A stretch of DNA of 64,000 nt from Desulfomonilia bacterium. GTDB taxonomy: Bacteria > Desulfobacterota > Desulfomonilia > UBA1062. Location: assembly GCA_036567785.1 (NCBI GenBank), contig DATCTV010000062.1, positions 310,001 through 374,000 on the forward strand. The letters run 5' to 3'. Positions 16,409-27,580 of this stretch are shown here, piece by piece. Under the pieces are notes generated by a model, which did not search any database, was not told the origin of the DNA, and worked only from the letters and a program-made list of their open reading frames with translations. Each line of letters opens with the position of its first letter. The first letter of the stretch is position 1. The translations under genes and the position numbers were made by a program.

Positions 16409-17161
16409 ATGAAACTTGCAGGTGTCAAAGCAGTCATAACAGGCGCAGCATCAGGCATAGGCAAAGCTATTGCAGTAAGGTTCGCTTCCGAAGGTGCATC
16501 CGTGTTCATCTCTGATATTAATAAAGAGAAGCTGGAAAATACCGTGGCTGAGATAAATGCATCAGGCGGTAAAGCCTCCGGTACAATAGCAGACGTCTCA
16601 AAAGAGGATGATGTGAGGCGTCTTGCAGCAGAGGCCGCAGAATTGATGGGCGGAATAGATGTCCTTGTGAACAACGCGGGAACAGGTACCATAGGCTATA
16701 TGGAGCAGATATCCGATGCCGAGATAGACCGCGCCTTCGGTGTCAATCTGACAGGGGTCATGCGTGTGACGAGGGCGTGCGTTCCTTATCTTAAGAAGAG
16801 CGGCAGAGGCAGGATCATAAACATATCTTCAGTCGAGGGCATACGCGGATCAGCCTTCCTCCCTGTCTATTGCGTGACAAAGTCCGGGGTCATAGGCCTC
16901 ACAATGGCCAATGCCATGGAGCTTGCGAGGTTCTCGGTCACGGTAAACGCAATTTGTCCGGGGCCCATCGAGACCGACATGCTGGCTCCGCTTATAAGCT
17001 CGGATGAATACAGGCAGAAGATGATAAAGGCTGTGCCTCTCAAACGAATCGGAAAGCCTGAAGACATTGCAGGCGCGGCACTCTTCCTTGCCTCTGAAGA
17101 TTCATCATTTATTACAGGTCACTCGCTGGTGGTTGACGGAGGGATGACGGTAAGAAACTAG
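16409..17161 (+). CDS. Short-chain dehydrogenase/reductase (FabG-like)
   Basis: About 250 residues from the second of two adjacent ATGs (16406 and 16409), which leaves a usable gap from AAAGGTGG. The cofactor motif is T-G-A-A-S-G-I-G, followed by N-N-A-G, I-N-I-S-S and Y-C-V-T-K, and the protein ends with V-V-D-G-G. It is of the 3-oxoacyl-ACP reductase/3-hydroxyacyl dehydrogenase type. Coming after the ACAD and kinase genes, it could reduce or oxidise a hydroxyacyl or ketoacyl group as LvaD does; this is inference. The frame extends upstream into the kinase gene, but that start lacks a ribosome site. Confidence 0.88.
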   Translation: MKLAGVKAVITGAASGIGKAIAVRFASEGASVFISDINKEKLENTVAEINASGGKASGTIADVSKEDDVRRLAAEAAELMGGIDVLVNNAGTGTIGYMEQISDAEIDRAFGVNLTGVMRVTRACVPYLKKSGRGRIINISSVEGIRGSAFLPVYCVTKSGVIGLTMANAMELARFSVTVNAICPGPIETDMLAPLISSDEYRQKMIKAVPLKRIGKPEDIAGAALFLASEDSSFITGHSLVVDGGMTVRN

Positions 17162-17250
17162 TGGTGAGTGGTGAGATAACATACTAATCCGGACTCATAT
17201 TTGATCCAGGATTAACGAACTCTATGTTCAATTTCTTAAATGATTTTTTT

Positions 17251-17354
17251 CCACGAAGAGCACGAAGGTCACGAAGAAAAGCTTCTAAGGACTTATAGAA
17301 AACCGATTATACTCTCAATATTTATTATCTTCGAACTCTTCGTGTCCTTCGTGG
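17251..17354. repeat. Inverted pair of CACGAAG tandem-unit repeats
   Basis: The left block (17251-17276) is made of three 7-9-base CACGAAG-type units in a row. The right block (17329-17354) carries the same kind of units on the other strand (CTTCGTGTCCTTCGTGG). They form an imperfect 26-bp inverted repeat with a 52-base AT-rich centre, in the 296-bp gap between two convergent genes. The rest of that gap (17162-17250 and 17355-17457) shows nothing further. Confidence 0.75.
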
Positions 17355-17457
17355 TGAATATGATTTCTTCTGAATATGTTCATACCTGTTAATACCAGCT
17401 GTGCTGTAAGGCATGACAAGTTATCCATACAAAAGGCTAAAAAAGAATATGGTTTTT

Positions 17458-18549
17458 CTACTCGATTATCAGCCGGGCGGAATCGTCTTTTATCTGAATA
17501 TCGATGCCCGGGAGGTTTTTGTTTTTGAAACTGAGCATTATATCTTCGAGCGTACCCTTGATCTTGGCGGTGTGGCATATTGAATGTCCGTAAATGCTGC
17601 TTATTTGAATCTCCATTATGCCATCAGTTGAGGCAAGTGCGTCATAAACCCTCTGGTATGACTCATGATTTCTAATGTTATCAATACAGATAGCGGTTAC
17701 GAATGCAGGGGTTGAGACGGCTGTTATCTTCTGGTCGATCTTCTGCCTGAGATCGTCCAGGATGGATGAAATTACAAGACCGTACATGTCATTTACCGGC
17801 ATTTCCGCCTTTTTTGAAAGGTTCCACGAACCGATCACCGATTTGCTCGAGACATTGACCAGGTTCAGCTTCAGAATGCACTGATTCATTGAACCGCCCA
17901 GGGACTGTATCCTTATACTGCCCGAAACAAGAAGGTCGGCCTTGAACAATGACGCAATCATTATCGGGTCTGCCCCTGCCGCCCTTGATTCCGGCGCTTC
18001 CATGAACACGTTTTCTCCCCACTGGGAAAGCTCCGTTGCAAGTCTTGATTCAAAGACCGAATATTTCTTATTTCCTGTAGAGTTCCACCATTCACGGTTT
18101 TTTTCACTTGGGGAATTTGTTGTAACAGCAAGGATTATCCTGGGCCTGAACTCGGCGGGTATGTCGAATCTGTTTGCTGAAATCCACTGTTTCAGAAAGT
18201 CGTCTTTCATCGTGAATTCATAGGTTGCATAGACTACATTTGCCTGCCGGTTTTTTGAAACAAGCCTTATCACTGTGGCATCCTGCATACCGCGCTCGGT
18301 TATAAGTCCGGGAAGCTTGTTCAAAACGGCATAGACGGAACTTTGAGGGACAAGCTTGAGGGCATGCTTGGTTATAGCCTTGGAATAGGCGTCCTGTTTC
18401 GCCGCCTCCTCCGCCTTCTGTATACTTGGGCTGTTGATTATTCCCGTTCCTTGAGATGTAAGAATTATTTCGGCAGAGTATGAAGGTAAGGCTGTTAAGA
18501 GGCAGGCGGCCAGAATGACGGCCGCCTTTAGACTCTTTGTTGGGGTCAT
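17458..18549 (-). CDS. Secreted/periplasmic protein of unknown function
   Basis: 363 residues with a signal peptide (cleavage near P-S-Y-S-A, residue 25). A helical segment at about 33-60 (A-E-E-A-A-K-Q-D-A-Y-S-K-A) recalls the N-terminal domain seen in FlgT- and LPP20-like periplasmic proteins. A central part (about 140-260) reads like a domain that gathers outer-membrane or periplasmic partners, with V-S-G-S-I-R-I near 212-218. Fold and role are not certain. Its ATG overlaps the stop of hfq by 4 bases, so the two are co-translated, which is unusual for hfq. Confidence 0.7.
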   Translation of the reverse strand: MTPTKSLKAAVILAACLLTALPSYSAEIILTSQGTGIINSPSIQKAEEAAKQDAYSKAITKHALKLVPQSSVYAVLNKLPGLITERGMQDATVIRLVSKNRQANVVYATYEFTMKDDFLKQWISANRFDIPAEFRPRIILAVTTNSPSEKNREWWNSTGNKKYSVFESRLATELSQWGENVFMEAPESRAAGADPIMIASLFKADLLVSGSIRIQSLGGSMNQCILKLNLVNVSSKSVIGSWNLSKKAEMPVNDMYGLVISSILDDLRQKIDQKITAVSTPAFVTAICIDNIRNHESYQRVYDALASTDGIMEIQISSIYGHSICHTAKIKGTLEDIMLSFKNKNLPGIDIQIKDDSARLIIE

Positions 18550-18782
18550 CCTGCGAGGAAATCCTTCAGTTTGGAGTTTACCTCCAGAGGTTCGATGCTT
18601 GCCACTGCATGTTTGTAAATCAGGACTGGCTTGTCGGTCTGCAGAAGTATGCAGAACGGGTCGAAGCTTTTGACATGCCCTTCCATTTTTACATTATCAA
18701 GAAGCGTTATCACGATTGAAACTCTTTCTTTCCTGGCCTGATTTAAAAACTGGTCCTGAACATTGAATACAACTTTTGCCAT
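18546..18782 (-). CDS. hfq: RNA chaperone Hfq
   Basis: 78 residues, the normal core length without the long C-tail of enterobacterial Hfq. The Sm1 region N-V-Q-D-Q-F-L-N and V-S-I-V-I-T-L-L-D-N-V-K-M-E-G-H-V, then F-D-P-F-C-I-L-L-Q, lead to Sm2 Y-K-H-A-V-A-S-I (family Y-K-H-A-I-S-T). The ring-shaped hexamer pairs small RNAs with mRNAs. It is followed by a co-translated periplasmic protein and lies divergent from ligA across a 184-bp gap. The usual partners miaA and hflX are not nearby. Confidence 0.95.
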   Translation of the reverse strand: MAKVVFNVQDQFLNQARKERVSIVITLLDNVKMEGHVKSFDPFCILLQTDKPVLIYKHAVASIEPLEVNSKLKDFLAG

Positions 18783-18957
18783 AACAATCTCCTTGTCTTA
18801 ATAGATTGTATTAAACGCCTTACTTCTATTTATCAAGCGCCCAACAAAATCAAGCTGTTTTATTTAATTTATGAAACAATATTTCGGCGAGTGTTGATAT
18901 TTTCTTTAAATGAAAATTATTTTTTATCAGGTTTACATGTTCTGACAAGATTTATAA

Positions 18958-21230
<2,273 letters not shown>

Positions 21231-21236
21231 AAGGTA

Positions 21237-21578
21237 TCAGGAATCAAACAGGATATTAAGAAAAAATCCCACGATGGACATTAGTATGGCCGCTAGAAAA
21301 GCTGTCCAGAAGTCGACAACCTGAAAACCGTCTACCAGTTTGGATGCCAGGATAATCATAACGGCATTAATTACAAAGGTAAAAAGTCCCAGTGTGAGAA
21401 TGTTTATAGGCAGCGTAAGGATGATCAGAAACCATCTCAGTGTCGCGTTCAGGAGGCCTATTACCAGTGCGGCTACAAGAAGCGTCCAGCCGCTGTCAAT
21501 ATTGATGCCTTTTATCAGTTTTGCAGCAACTGCAAGCGAGATTGCGGACACAGCCCATTTGATAAGAAAATTTGTCAT
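21237..21578 (-). CDS. Small four-helix membrane protein (phage-holin IV-like family)
   Basis: 113 residues that are almost wholly hydrophobic, with four predicted membrane segments and the I-N-I-D-S-G-W-T-L-L-V-A-A and L-N-A-T-L-R-W-F-L-I motifs of the PF04020 family. The family name ('phage holin, 4 superfamily') is historical; chromosomal copies like this one are common and not tied to a prophage. Convergent with acyP, 6 bases apart. The 203 bp upstream to the next gene show no other feature. Confidence 0.85.
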   Translation of the reverse strand: MTNFLIKWAVSAISLAVAAKLIKGINIDSGWTLLVAALVIGLLNATLRWFLIILTLPINILTLGLFTFVINAVMIILASKLVDGFQVVDFWTAFLAAILMSIVGFFLNILFDS

Positions 21579-21781
21579 GAAAACAACTTTATATCAAATC
21601 ATCATCAGCGTAAATACATATTAAATATGTCTTTACAAATGCATTTTGATGGTTAATATTGATTAGTTAAGAAAGCAGATTTCAGACAAGTATGAAAGGC
21701 AGGCAACGAGAATCTGTATGGCATCCGATAAGAACAATGCAATGCAGGTTTATTTATTAATTTTTATCGGAAGGAGGCATC

Positions 21782-24700
21782 ATGAAAAGAATTACTGTCT
21801 GTTTACTTTCTGTAACGTTGATTTTCGGAAGCATCGCCCTGGCATATGTTCCTAACGATCCAGGGTTCAAGAAGCAAATCGAGTTGTTCGGTCCCGGAAG
21901 CACTGAAACTTATATTAATTATTCTTTAAAATATAATGACAACGATCCCAGGAACCCCAAACATAAGAAAGGTGACTCTCAGCCTTCCGGCTCGTCAGTT
22001 GATCTTGCATGGGATATAGAAAAAGGGGATCCATCCGTAGTGATAGCAATTCTCGATACCGGTGCGACATGGAGTAATGAAGACCTCCGTTATAAATGGA
22101 ATCTCAACAAGGGAGAACTGATCAATTATGCCCCTGACTGGGATCCCGTGTCATTTGCGCCCATATGGGATGTCCAAAGGATTATGGTGAAAAACGGAAA
22201 TGGGAAGCTTGTGTGGGTTGACAAAATCGATAATCATAAAATTGCCGACGGTATCTTCAATGTAAAGGATTATGAATATGCCGTAATGAGTCTTAATCCG
22301 GATAAACCTGCACATATACGGCTGCTTGCAAAATATATGGCTGAAAATGATATATCCCGGCTGACACCCCAGGATCTCATCAGGGTTTTTTCAGACGGTA
22401 TAGATGACGACAACAACGGTTTTGTAGACGATATATGCGGATGGGACTTCTTTGAAGACGACAACGACCCTGAGGATGTATCCAGTTATTCAGCTGCCGA
22501 AAAACATGGGAACGGCCAGGCTGAGGGCGCCGGTGCCGAACAGGACAATGGCACGGGCGGTTCGGGGGTTTGCCCGGGCTGCATGATCATGCCTTTGAAG
22601 ACATGGGATTCCTTTGTCCAGGATACGAACTATTTTGGAATAGGCTCACTGTATGCCGCCAGAAACGGGGCGAATGTCCTGGAAGGCGCACTGGGAGGAC
22701 TCAATAACTCGGGGATATGCAAGGCCGCCTTCAAGGAGGCCTATGACAAATGGGGGCTTGTCCTGTTTATGGTCTCGTCCGATATAAACAGCGCCAACCA
22801 TAATTTCCCGACTTACCTCAATGAACCCGTATATTGCTCAGGTACGGTATCTGATGCCTATCCTTTACCTGAGAATATCCTGAAACCCACTACATATTTC
22901 AGAAATTCAAACCTCTGCCAGTTCGGCAGCAAAAACCAGATCAACTTCGAAGTACCGTCAGGATCTCAATCAACCTCATTGTCATCAGGAGCAGGCGGCC
23001 TGCTGATATCGCATGCAAAGAGGATGAGGGCCACTGTTGAGGGCAGGGAAAAGCTCGGTATCATTCGTGACTATAAAAACGGCATGCCGCTTCATCCCGA
23101 TCAGATCAAACAGCTCATAACTCTTACATGCGAGGATGTTCTGCCTGAAAACGGTGGTTCAATAGGCTCGCCAGATGCTTCCCAGTTTGGATGGGATCAG
23201 CATTTCGGTTATGGCAGAGTGAATCTTTATCATGCCATCAAGGCCCTTGATGAAGGACTGATCCCCCCTGTAGTCAGGATAACATCACCATCCTGGAACC
23301 ATTACCTTGATCCGCGCAAGGACAGGCTTGTAATCAGGGGCGATGTGCTGCCGGGGGTAAACGGCAATTCAGGCTGGATTATCGAGGCTGCCCAGGGAAT
23401 CGAACCTCTTGAAGATAAATTTGTCGTGATAGCAAGAGGCAATTCGACAGGTACTGACATCGAGCTTGCAAATATTGATCTGAGCGTTATCAAGAAAATA
23501 TTCAATCCGGGAATGGATTTTTCGTATTACCCGAATACACCTGACGAAAAGCAGCCGACCGATGCCAACATCCAGGCAAACAGGCACATGTTCACGATAA
23601 GGATAAGGGCCAATGAACAGATGGATTCAAGCTATTATTATCCTTACCTTTATCCAGAGGACAGAAGGACAATGTTCATCCATGAAGATAAAAAACTTCA
23701 CGAGGGATGGCCGAAATATATAGGCGTCGGCGGAGATGCATCGCCGAGATTTGAAGACCTTGACGGTGACAATCTGAAAGAGGTCATCATTGCCACATCC
23801 GACGGGAGAATTCTGATATTCAGACATGACGGCACGCCATATACCGTCAATGGCAAGGCCATTGAATTTGCAGCCGATGAGTTCTCAATATCAGCCAGAC
23901 ATAATATGAGAATAGAAGGTACTCCATTCAGACAGACATTCGTAACGCCCTCTATCGCCGATATCGATAATGACGGGATCAAGGAAATCGTAGCTGTTGC
24001 CGGGGAAAAATTATACTGCTTCAAGGCGACAGGAGAGAGACAATTCGAACCGAAGGATTTTAGCGCCAATTTCTATAAGGATGTGGCGGACGGGAAGATC
24101 AATAAGGATAATCCTCTCGGCGCAGGTTCAATGGCAGCGCCCGTTCTGTTTGATCTTGATGGTGATGGAAAGAAAGAGATCATTGTCGGAAGTGGCGACC
24201 AGAGGCTTTATGCATGGCATTCGGATGGCTCAAAGGTAAGGGGCTGGCCGGTTTATGCCAAGGGCAGTTCTGTCGGGGGCAAGATTATTTATTCGCCCTG
24301 TGTGGCCGATATAAACGGCGACGGAAAACCCGAACTGATAGTAGCAACTAATGAGGCGGTGCCGCGAAACGGCAAAAAATCATCACTTGACCTGAGCAAT
24401 GTCCCGTCAGCTTTCTTCCCGTTTGTGCTGGATGTTGTCAGCAGCTTTATTTCCAAGAACTGCATGATCTATGCAATAAGGAACACCGGCGCATTGAACG
24501 GCATGGATGGACAGAGGGCCGACAGCACGGCATTCGTATCCGGCTGGCCGGTGGCAGTGGAATCACTCATGCCAGACATCCTGCCGCAGCTGGGACCATC
24601 CTCAAAACCGGTCGCATATGACTATGACAATGACGGTTCCGACGAAGTTGTCGCTTCATTTACCGCAGCAAAAACAACAATTATTGACGGGGATGGTAAA

Positions 24701-25678
24701 ATTCTAAAGGAAATGGATCAGGGGCCGATGGGCAAGAATGCGGTTGGAATCCGCGACAAGACGCTGGCCCTTAATTTTTTTGACAGTATCGCACTTGGAG
24801 ATATCAACGGTGATGGCAAGCCAGAGATCATAAAAGGCGGCGTCACACTTCTTGCCGCTGCTAACCTTGGTCTGGCAGGCATGAATCTTCCATATAACCA
24901 GATCATACAGGTATGGGATCCCAAGACAGGGAAGTTCCTTGACGCGTTCCCGCGTACAATCGACGACTATGTGATGTATTCGGAGCCTGCAGCAGCTGAT
25001 GTGGACGGAGACGCCATACCTGATATAATTTCTGGCTCGGGTCTTTATCTGATCCACGCATTCGGAGAAGATGGCATGGATAAACCCGGATTTCCCAAAC
25101 TTTCAGCCGGCTGGGTAATGACGACTCCCGCAGTAGATGATATTGATAATGACGGTCTTAATGAGCTTGCCGTCGTAACGAGGGAAGGATGGATATTTGT
25201 CTGGGACACTGACGGTAAATACAGCGAAAAACCTTCATGGCCGACATACGGGCATGACAACATGACGACATCCAACCTTAAACATGACGGGATTGCTCCG
25301 GCAGCTGTAACCTCATATAAATGGGAAGACGGTGAGATGCAGTTCAAATGCCCGGGGGATGACGGGTATAACGGAAAGGCCAAGTCGATAAGCATTTACG
25401 GCTATTCGGAGCCTATCAACCTGGGCAACATTTCCAGAGCGGTCCTTGTCAAACAGATTACACCTATCACAGGCGGAAAAACCGTCTATGTGAAGATGTC
25501 CGATGATTATGCATATTATGCCGTTATTACAAAAGATGAGGCTGGAAACACTTCACAGCTGCCGATATCGGGTGGAATTGGCGGTGACGGCAAACTTGTT
25601 CTGGATGAAAGCGCATCCGGTGATGATGGAGGCGGCGGAGGAGGATTGTGCTTCATCAGTTCAGCTATAAACCTGTAA
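21782..25678 (+). CDS. Secreted subtilisin-like (S8) peptidase with FG-GAP/VCBS repeats and CFI-box tail
   Basis: 1298 residues. Signal peptide ends near residue 21. An S8 domain spans about 75-490: catalytic Asp92 in I-L-D-T-G, His242 in K-H-G-N-G and Ser399 in S-T-S-L-S-S-G-A-G. The oxyanion region that usually reads A-G-N is S-S-D-I-N here, a departure that may reduce activity. From about 640 to 1160 come eight calcium-loop FG-GAP/VCBS-type motifs (D-x-D-G-D-G/N-D-G-x-x-E-I), which would form a beta-propeller. The tail is G-rich, then L-C-F-I-S-S-A-I. AAGGAGG precedes the start. Confidence 0.9.
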   Translation: MKRITVCLLSVTLIFGSIALAYVPNDPGFKKQIELFGPGSTETYINYSLKYNDNDPRNPKHKKGDSQPSGSSVDLAWDIEKGDPSVVIAILDTGATWSNEDLRYKWNLNKGELINYAPDWDPVSFAPIWDVQRIMVKNGNGKLVWVDKIDNHKIADGIFNVKDYEYAVMSLNPDKPAHIRLLAKYMAENDISRLTPQDLIRVFSDGIDDDNNGFVDDICGWDFFEDDNDPEDVSSYSAAEKHGNGQAEGAGAEQDNGTGGSGVCPGCMIMPLKTWDSFVQDTNYFGIGSLYAARNGANVLEGALGGLNNSGICKAAFKEAYDKWGLVLFMVSSDINSANHNFPTYLNEPVYCSGTVSDAYPLPENILKPTTYFRNSNLCQFGSKNQINFEVPSGSQSTSLSSGAGGLLISHAKRMRATVEGREKLGIIRDYKNGMPLHPDQIKQLITLTCEDVLPENGGSIGSPDASQFGWDQHFGYGRVNLYHAIKALDEGLIPPVVRITSPSWNHYLDPRKDRLVIRGDVLPGVNGNSGWIIEAAQGIEPLEDKFVVIARGNSTGTDIELANIDLSVIKKIFNPGMDFSYYPNTPDEKQPTDANIQANRHMFTIRIRANEQMDSSYYYPYLYPEDRRTMFIHEDKKLHEGWPKYIGVGGDASPRFEDLDGDNLKEVIIATSDGRILIFRHDGTPYTVNGKAIEFAADEFSISARHNMRIEGTPFRQTFVTPSIADIDNDGIKEIVAVAGEKLYCFKATGERQFEPKDFSANFYKDVADGKINKDNPLGAGSMAAPVLFDLDGDGKKEIIVGSGDQRLYAWHSDGSKVRGWPVYAKGSSVGGKIIYSPCVADINGDGKPELIVATNEAVPRNGKKSSLDLSNVPSAFFPFVLDVVSSFISKNCMIYAIRNTGALNGMDGQRADSTAFVSGWPVAVESLMPDILPQLGPSSKPVAYDYDNDGSDEVVASFTAAKTTIIDGDGKILKEMDQGPMGKNAVGIRDKTLALNFFDSIALGDINGDGKPEIIKGGVTLLAAANLGLAGMNLPYNQIIQVWDPKTGKFLDAFPRTIDDYVMYSEPAAADVDGDAIPDIISGSGLYLIHAFGEDGMDKPGFPKLSAGWVMTTPAVDDIDNDGLNELAVVTREGWIFVWDTDGKYSEKPSWPTYGHDNMTTSNLKHDGIAPAAVTSYKWEDGEMQFKCPGDDGYNGKAKSISIYGYSEPINLGNISRAVLVKQITPITGGKTVYVKMSDDYAYYAVITKDEAGNTSQLPISGGIGGDGKLVLDESASGDDGGGGGGLCFISSAINL

Positions 25679-25683
25679 AGATG

Positions 25684-25710
25684 AAGGGGGGAATAAAATC
25701 CCCCCTTTCT
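25684..25710 (+). terminator. Intrinsic terminator after the subtilase gene
   Basis: AAGGGGGGA (25684-25692) pairs with TCCCCCCTT (25699-25707) across a 6-base loop and is followed by a T-rich run. Confidence 0.9.
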
Positions 25711-25719
25711 TGTTAAGTT

Positions 25720-26403
25720 ATGGAATCTGAAAAGATAGCACAGGGAATATACATGGTCGGAGGGGCTGATATTTCAAACCCCGAAGATGCCTCTGTATTT
25801 ATAATAGACTGCGGTGATGAACTCTGCATGATCGACTGCGGAGCCGGAAAAAGCGCTGAATTAATTATCGAAAATATTGAAGAAACCGGTCTTGACCCGT
25901 ACAGATTATCAAGTTTGTTGCTTACGCACTGCCATGTTGACCATATAGGGGCCCTCGCATTCTTCAAGGAAAAGTATAAGCTCAATGTATATTCCCATGA
26001 ACTTGATTCAGATGCGATAGAATCCGGAGACCCGAAGAAGACAGCATCAACATGGTATGGCGTAAGACTTCCAAAAACCAGGGTCGATTTCAGGCTCAAG
26101 GGGGCTGAAGGTGTAATTGATATCGGAAACAAAAAAATCAGCTGGCTTCATACCCCGGGCCACACACCGGGCTCGGTTGTATTTTATATTGACGATTACG
26201 GGCAGAGAATTCTCTTCGGCCAGGATATTCACGGCCCATTCCATGCCGATTTCGATTCCGACATCGCGATGTGGAGAGAATCCATGGAGAAAGTAATCGG
26301 TCTTGAATCGGACATACTATGCGAGGGTCATTTCGGAATAATCAAACCCGGGGAAAGGGTAAAAAGCTACATTCAGCGTTATCTCGATACTTATGCCGGA
26401 TAA
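25720..26403 (+). CDS. Metallo-beta-lactamase-fold hydrolase
   Basis: 227 residues with the metal motif T-H-C-H-V-D-H (residues 69-75), a second histidine in H-T-P-G-H-T-P-G-S, Asp in F-G-Q-D-I-H and a last His in E-G-H-F-G. This is the glyoxalase II/hydroxyacylglutathione hydrolase-like branch; the substrate could be a thioester. There is no signal peptide. The start is the first ATG after the terminator and has no strong ribosome site. The gene stands alone, 94 bases before the dehydrogenase gene. Confidence 0.88.
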   Translation: MESEKIAQGIYMVGGADISNPEDASVFIIDCGDELCMIDCGAGKSAELIIENIEETGLDPYRLSSLLLTHCHVDHIGALAFFKEKYKLNVYSHELDSDAIESGDPKKTASTWYGVRLPKTRVDFRLKGAEGVIDIGNKKISWLHTPGHTPGSVVFYIDDYGQRILFGQDIHGPFHADFDSDIAMWRESMEKVIGLESDILCEGHFGIIKPGERVKSYIQRYLDTYAG

Positions 26404-26497
26404 AAAAGCATTTCTTTAAAAGTAATTTCGACTGGATTTCAAACAGATTAATTAATAGTATCTTCTCACTGCAGGACTGTGCAGAGAAGGAGAAATT

Positions 26498-27565
26498 ATG
26501 ATCAGGTCGTATAATATCGCTGTGTTTCCGGGTGACGGCACAGGCCCCGAGGTTGTCGCTGAGGGTGTCAAGGTGCTTGATGCAGTTGCAGCTGCCGAAG
26601 GTTTTAAAATCAATTTTACGAATTATGATTTCGGAGGTGAAAGGTTTATAAGAACCGGCGAAATACTTGCCGATGGGGTTATCGACGAGCTCAGAAAATT
26701 CGATGCAATCTATCTTGGAGCGATCGGTCATCCCGATGTCAAGCCGGGGATTCTTGAAAAAGGGATATTATTGAGATTGAGGTTTGAACTGGATCAGTAC
26801 ATCAATCTGAGGCCTGTGAAACTGTATCCGAATGTTGAAACGCCGCTCAAAAATAAAGGCCCTGCAGACATTGATTACACCGTTATAAGGGAGAATTCCG
26901 GCGGTCTCTATTCGGGGATGGGCGGCGTTTCCATGAAGGGGACTGTTCATGAAGCAGCTGTTGAACAGATGTTTTACAGCTACTTCCAGGTTGAAAGATG
27001 CCTGAGATATGCATTTGAATATACGAGAAAACACTCGAAACGCAAAACACTCGCGCTCGTAGGAAAAACCAATGTCCTTACAAATGTGTTCGGCCTCTGG
27101 GACAGGGTGTTCAATGAAATGGGCGACAGAGAGTACCCGGATATAAAACGTGAATATTACCATGTAGATGCGACATGCCTTTATATGGTTTCCAACCCCG
27201 AGATGTTTGATGTGATCGTCACGGAAAACATGTTCGGGGACATAATTACAGATCTGGCAGCCATTACACAGGGCGGTCTGGGAATTGCCGCAGGCGGAAA
27301 CATTAATCCGGAGGGCGTGAGCCTGTTCGAACCGATAGGCGGAACGGCCCCGATGTGGACGGGCAGAAACGCAATCAACCCCCTTGCTGCAATAGGGGCC
27401 GCTCAGATGATGATAAAATTTCTAGGAGAGGACAGGGCTGCTTCCAGAATAGAAAAGGCTGTCATGAAGGTTATCGCGAAGGATATGAAGTCTCAGTATG
27501 CGGGCCAGATGGGCATAACGACAAGCGAGGTCGGGGACAGGGTTGCCGCTTATGTCTCGGAATAA
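26498..27565 (+). CDS. leuB-like: 3-Isopropylmalate/isocitrate/tartrate dehydrogenase family
   Basis: 355-residue decarboxylating beta-hydroxyacid dehydrogenase. The start is [10 protein letters not shown]. The substrate region [16 protein letters not shown] follows, then [17 protein letters not shown], and the metal-binding acids in [13 protein letters not shown]. The NAD site contains G-G-T-A-P. It fits LeuB best among named enzymes, but no leuA, leuC or leuD is nearby, so a tartrate/malate or homoisocitrate-type role is possible. AGAAGGAGA precedes the start. Confidence 0.88.
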   Translation: MIRSYNIAVFPGDGTGPEVVAEGVKVLDAVAAAEGFKINFTNYDFGGERFIRTGEILADGVIDELRKFDAIYLGAIGHPDVKPGILEKGILLRLRFELDQYINLRPVKLYPNVETPLKNKGPADIDYTVIRENSGGLYSGMGGVSMKGTVHEAAVEQMFYSYFQVERCLRYAFEYTRKHSKRKTLALVGKTNVLTNVFGLWDRVFNEMGDREYPDIKREYYHVDATCLYMVSNPEMFDVIVTENMFGDIITDLAAITQGGLGIAAGGNINPEGVSLFEPIGGTAPMWTGRNAINPLAAIGAAQMMIKFLGEDRAASRIEKAVMKVIAKDMKSQYAGQMGITTSEVGDRVAAYVSE

Positions 27566-27580
27566 AAAAGGTGGTGCAGA

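Noticed and set aside
21237-21578. Possible prophage trace (holin-like gene)
   Set aside because: The PF04020 family is mostly chromosomal and no other phage gene is nearby.
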